Below, in pieces: positions 61,767 through 64,000 of a stretch of DNA of 64,000 nucleotides. Under the pieces are notes generated by a model. That model searched no databases and was not told where the DNA came from. It was given only the letters and a program-made list of their open reading frames with translations. The stretch spans positions 1-64,000 of the forward strand of contig SVFJ01000002.1 of NCBI GenBank assembly GCA_015056925.1. The letters are read 5' to 3'. Made by a program: the position numbers and the translations under genes. Each line of letters begins with the position of its first letter. Within the stretch, counting starts at the first letter, position 1. Source of the stretch: Lachnospiraceae bacterium. Its GTDB lineage: Bacteria > Bacillota > Clostridia > Lachnospirales > Lachnospiraceae.

Positions 61767-64000
61767 ATGGATAAACAAACTATTCTATTATCAGATTGCT
61801 GTCGTTTCCATCTAGGCGACGAACCAGATGCATGGCAGGCCTGGTTCAATGATTCTGACTGGGAGGAAGTCACTCTTCCACACGACTGGTCTGTGGCACA
61901 CCCTTTTTCTCGTGACTACTCTAGCGGTACTGGTTATCTTATTGGAGGTATCGGCTGGTACCGTATTCATATAATTCCTTCTGCTGCTTGGCAGGGTAAA
62001 CGTATTTCAATTACATTCGATGGTATTTACAAGAATAGCCGTGTGTGGTGCAACAGCTATTACCTTGGCGAAAGACCTAACGGCTATATCTCATTCACTT
62101 ATGATATTACAGACGCATTTCGATTTGATACAGAGAATATTATCTCGGTATACGTAGATCATCGCGAGATTTCGGACTCACGTTGGTTCACAGGCTCAGG
62201 AATTACCAGAAAAGTAACCTTAAATATAGAAGAAAACGTTCATCCTGTACCAAATGGAATCTTCTTTACCACACCTGAAGTATCAGAAGAAATGGCTACC
62301 TTCCATGTAGATAATGAACTTGTAAATACAGGAACCGAGACAGTACAGCTTCAAGTCACAAATTACCTGTTATCCCAAACAGGAAATACCGTCACCAAAG
62401 CATGTGCCTCCATAACACTTGCTAAGGGCGAGACCAAAACTCTTCATACAACTGGAAGTATCGACTCACCTATTCTTTGGTCTCCAAAAAACCCTTATCT
62501 TTATACCTTGAAAACTACAATATGCATCTTAAACAAAGCCAGTTCCGAAGAATACGTTGCATCTACTATATCTGTAGGCATTCGTACCTTCTCCTTTACA
62601 CCAGATAAAGGCTTCTTTTTAAATAATAGACCTCTAAAATTAAAAGGCGTTTGCGTTCATCATGATGCTGGTTGCCTTGGCGCAGCAGTACTTGCTCCTG
62701 TTTGGCAACGTCGTTTAACCAAACTAAAAGTCATGGGTTGTAATGCCATCCGCATGAGCCATAATCCACATATGCCAGAGCTTTATGACCTCTGCGACTC
62801 TATGGGATTTTTGGTGATTGATGAAGCCTTTGATGAATGGGAAGGGCCCAAAAATAAATGGAGTACAGGGCATAATGTATACCCGCCAAAGCATCAAGGC
62901 TATTATGTCGATTTCCCTGCATGGCATGAACGTGACTTAGTAGACATGATTCGTAGAGATCGTAATCACCCCTGCGTACTTCTTTGGAGTATCGGTAATG
63001 AAATTGACTATCCTAACGATCCTTACTGTCATCCTTCCTTCGAAACTATGACTGGTAACAATGATGCGAACAAACCAGCTCAAGAAAGACAATATAACCC
63101 CTATCGTCCTAATGCAGAACGCCTGGCTGTTCTTTCCAAGCACCTATGCGACATTGTCAAAAGCACAGACACATCGCATCCCGTTACTCTTGCAGCCGCC
63201 TTTCCTGAGCTGTCAAGCACACTCGGATTTATTGATCCTCTCGACGTAGTGGGATATAACTACAAAGAACATCTATATGCTGAAAGCCATGCCCAATTTC
63301 CTGATAAACCATTTTTAGGAAGCGAAAACGGTCATACACTTAACGCTTGGAAAGCTGTAACAGATAATAACTACATATCCGGGCAATTCCTTTGGACGGG
63401 CATTGATTATCTAGGCGAAGCTCACGGTTGGCCTATCCATGGCTCTGGAGCAGGACTACTGACCCTTGCAGGATTCGAAAAATCCTCCTATTACCGTAGA
63501 CAGAGTTTCTGGGCCACTGAGCCTATGGTTCATCTGACTACAACACTGGCCGACGAAGACTGTGGCGAGTTTACATCAGTATCGGAATCCTGGAATTATC
63601 CTTTAGGAGCAAAGGTACTTGTAAAGTGTTACACCAACCTTTCTAAAATAGAACTCTTTTTAAATGACAAGAGCTTGGGTATTTGGGAAAAATCAAAAGA
63701 CAATGACTGTATTTGCTTACAGCTTTCCTATGAACCAGGTAAATTGCGAGCAACAGGCATTATGGAAGATTCCACCTGTATCGCACCATCGCATACCCTA
63801 TATACCACCAGTTGCGCTTGTCAAATGGATTTCCATATTTGGGAAACCTCGAAACCAAAGTCTTTCTATCAGATTGAAGTCACGCTGCAAGATAGCAATG
63901 GGTACCGTGTATATAATGACAACACCATGCTCTATGTATCAGTAGAAAATGGTAATCTGCTAGGACTCGAAAATGGCAATCTTGCTGACATCACCGAGTA
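61767..64000 (+). CDS. Glycoside hydrolase family 2 (beta-galactosidase-like), 3' end outside window
   Basis: At least 744 residues; no stop before the right edge. The start at 61767 has AAGGAGG 6 nt upstream. The N-terminal sugar-binding jelly roll (about 1-155) has LPHDWSV and GIGWYRI. An Ig-like domain (about 165-275) precedes the TIM barrel (about 280-560), which has NAIRMSHNPHMPELYDLCD, acid/base Glu412 in WSIGNEID and likely nucleophile Glu520 in LGSENG. Further beta domains follow. There is no signal peptide, so it acts inside the cell on imported oligosaccharides; beta-galactosidase, beta-glucuronidase or related activity cannot be settled by eye. Confidence 0.93.
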   Translation, partial: MDKQTILLSDCCRFHLGDEPDAWQAWFNDSDWEEVTLPHDWSVAHPFSRDYSSGTGYLIGGIGWYRIHIIPSAAWQGKRISITFDGIYKNSRVWCNSYYLGERPNGYISFTYDITDAFRFDTENIISVYVDHREISDSRWFTGSGITRKVTLNIEENVHPVPNGIFFTTPEVSEEMATFHVDNELVNTGTETVQLQVTNYLLSQTGNTVTKACASITLAKGETKTLHTTGSIDSPILWSPKNPYLYTLKTTICILNKASSEEYVASTISVGIRTFSFTPDKGFFLNNRPLKLKGVCVHHDAGCLGAAVLAPVWQRRLTKLKVMGCNAIRMSHNPHMPELYDLCDSMGFLVIDEAFDEWEGPKNKWSTGHNVYPPKHQGYYVDFPAWHERDLVDMIRRDRNHPCVLLWSIGNEIDYPNDPYCHPSFETMTGNNDANKPAQERQYNPYRPNAERLAVLSKHLCDIVKSTDTSHPVTLAAAFPELSSTLGFIDPLDVVGYNYKEHLYAESHAQFPDKPFLGSENGHTLNAWKAVTDNNYISGQFLWTGIDYLGEAHGWPIHGSGAGLLTLAGFEKSSYYRRQSFWATEPMVHLTTTLADEDCGEFTSVSESWNYPLGAKVLVKCYTNLSKIELFLNDKSLGIWEKSKDNDCICLQLSYEPGKLRATGIMEDSTCIAPSHTLYTTSCACQMDFHIWETSKPKSFYQIEVTLQDSNGYRVYNDNTMLYVSVENGNLLGLENGNLADITE

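Overview
The window reads as chromosome of a motile, low-to-moderate GC member of the Clostridia, most likely Lachnospiraceae (Roseburia/Lachnospira/Butyrivibrio type). This is inferred from the gram-positive fla/che gene order, the strong GGAGG ribosome sites, CodY, a SigK-type sigma factor without a pro-sequence, and secreted pectin- and xylan-degrading enzymes with Ser-rich linkers and ricin-type modules. No rRNA, tRNA, CRISPR array, prophage or intact insertion sequence was seen.

Layout. Positions 1-3929 hold two divergent chemoreceptor genes. The left one ends inside a tandem array of palindromic repeats. Positions 4001-6692 (minus) encode a three-part ABC importer (substrate-binding lipoprotein, permease, ATPase). 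Positions 6893-8887 (minus) encode a secreted PL9-like pectate lyase with a ricin module. About 1.35 kb without genes follows. It contains two divergently oriented copies of a roughly 260-270 nt structured element, whose stems covary between the copies, flanking a 51-bp tandem palindromic repeat. Then come rpsB-tsf (10300-12021).

Positions 12265-49002 (minus) are one compact flagellar/chemotaxis supercluster, transcribed right to left: flgB-flgC-fliE-fliF-fliG-fliH-fliI-fliJ-(ylxF/motE-like)-fliK-flgD-TIGR02530 gene-flgE-flbD-motA-motB-fliL-fliM-fliY-cheY-fliO-fliP-fliQ-fliR-flhB-flhA-flhF-flhG-(PilZ)-cheB-cheA-cheW-cheC-cheD-(membrane protein)-sigD/fliA-(DUF342)-(small protein)-(SwrB-like)-(MltG-like). 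The order is that of the Bacillus subtilis fla/che operon, and the flanks match too: comM-dprA-topA-codY upstream and rpsB-tsf downstream. Against that template motAB, a PilZ protein and four or five small genes are inserted. A candidate CodY box (13/15) lies in the spacer of the putative fla/che promoter. A second (14/15) sits next to an internal promoter ahead of motAB. This suggests that nutrient status gates motility at two points.

Positions 49003-51201 hold the promoter region, a 63-bp tandem repeat, a small plus-strand pair (GNAT acetyltransferase, fluoride channel CrcB/FluC) and a gene remnant. Positions 51202-57922 (minus) carry codY, topA, dprA, comM and a SigK-like sigma factor. Positions 58077-60200 (minus) encode a secreted GH10 xylanase with two ricin modules and a candidate cre site upstream. 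hemW follows (60462-61595, minus). A cytoplasmic GH2 glycosidase (61767 onward, plus) runs off the right edge.

Starts were re-picked wherever a Shine-Dalgarno sequence clearly favours an internal codon. Promoters, operators and CodY boxes were found by eye and are predictions.
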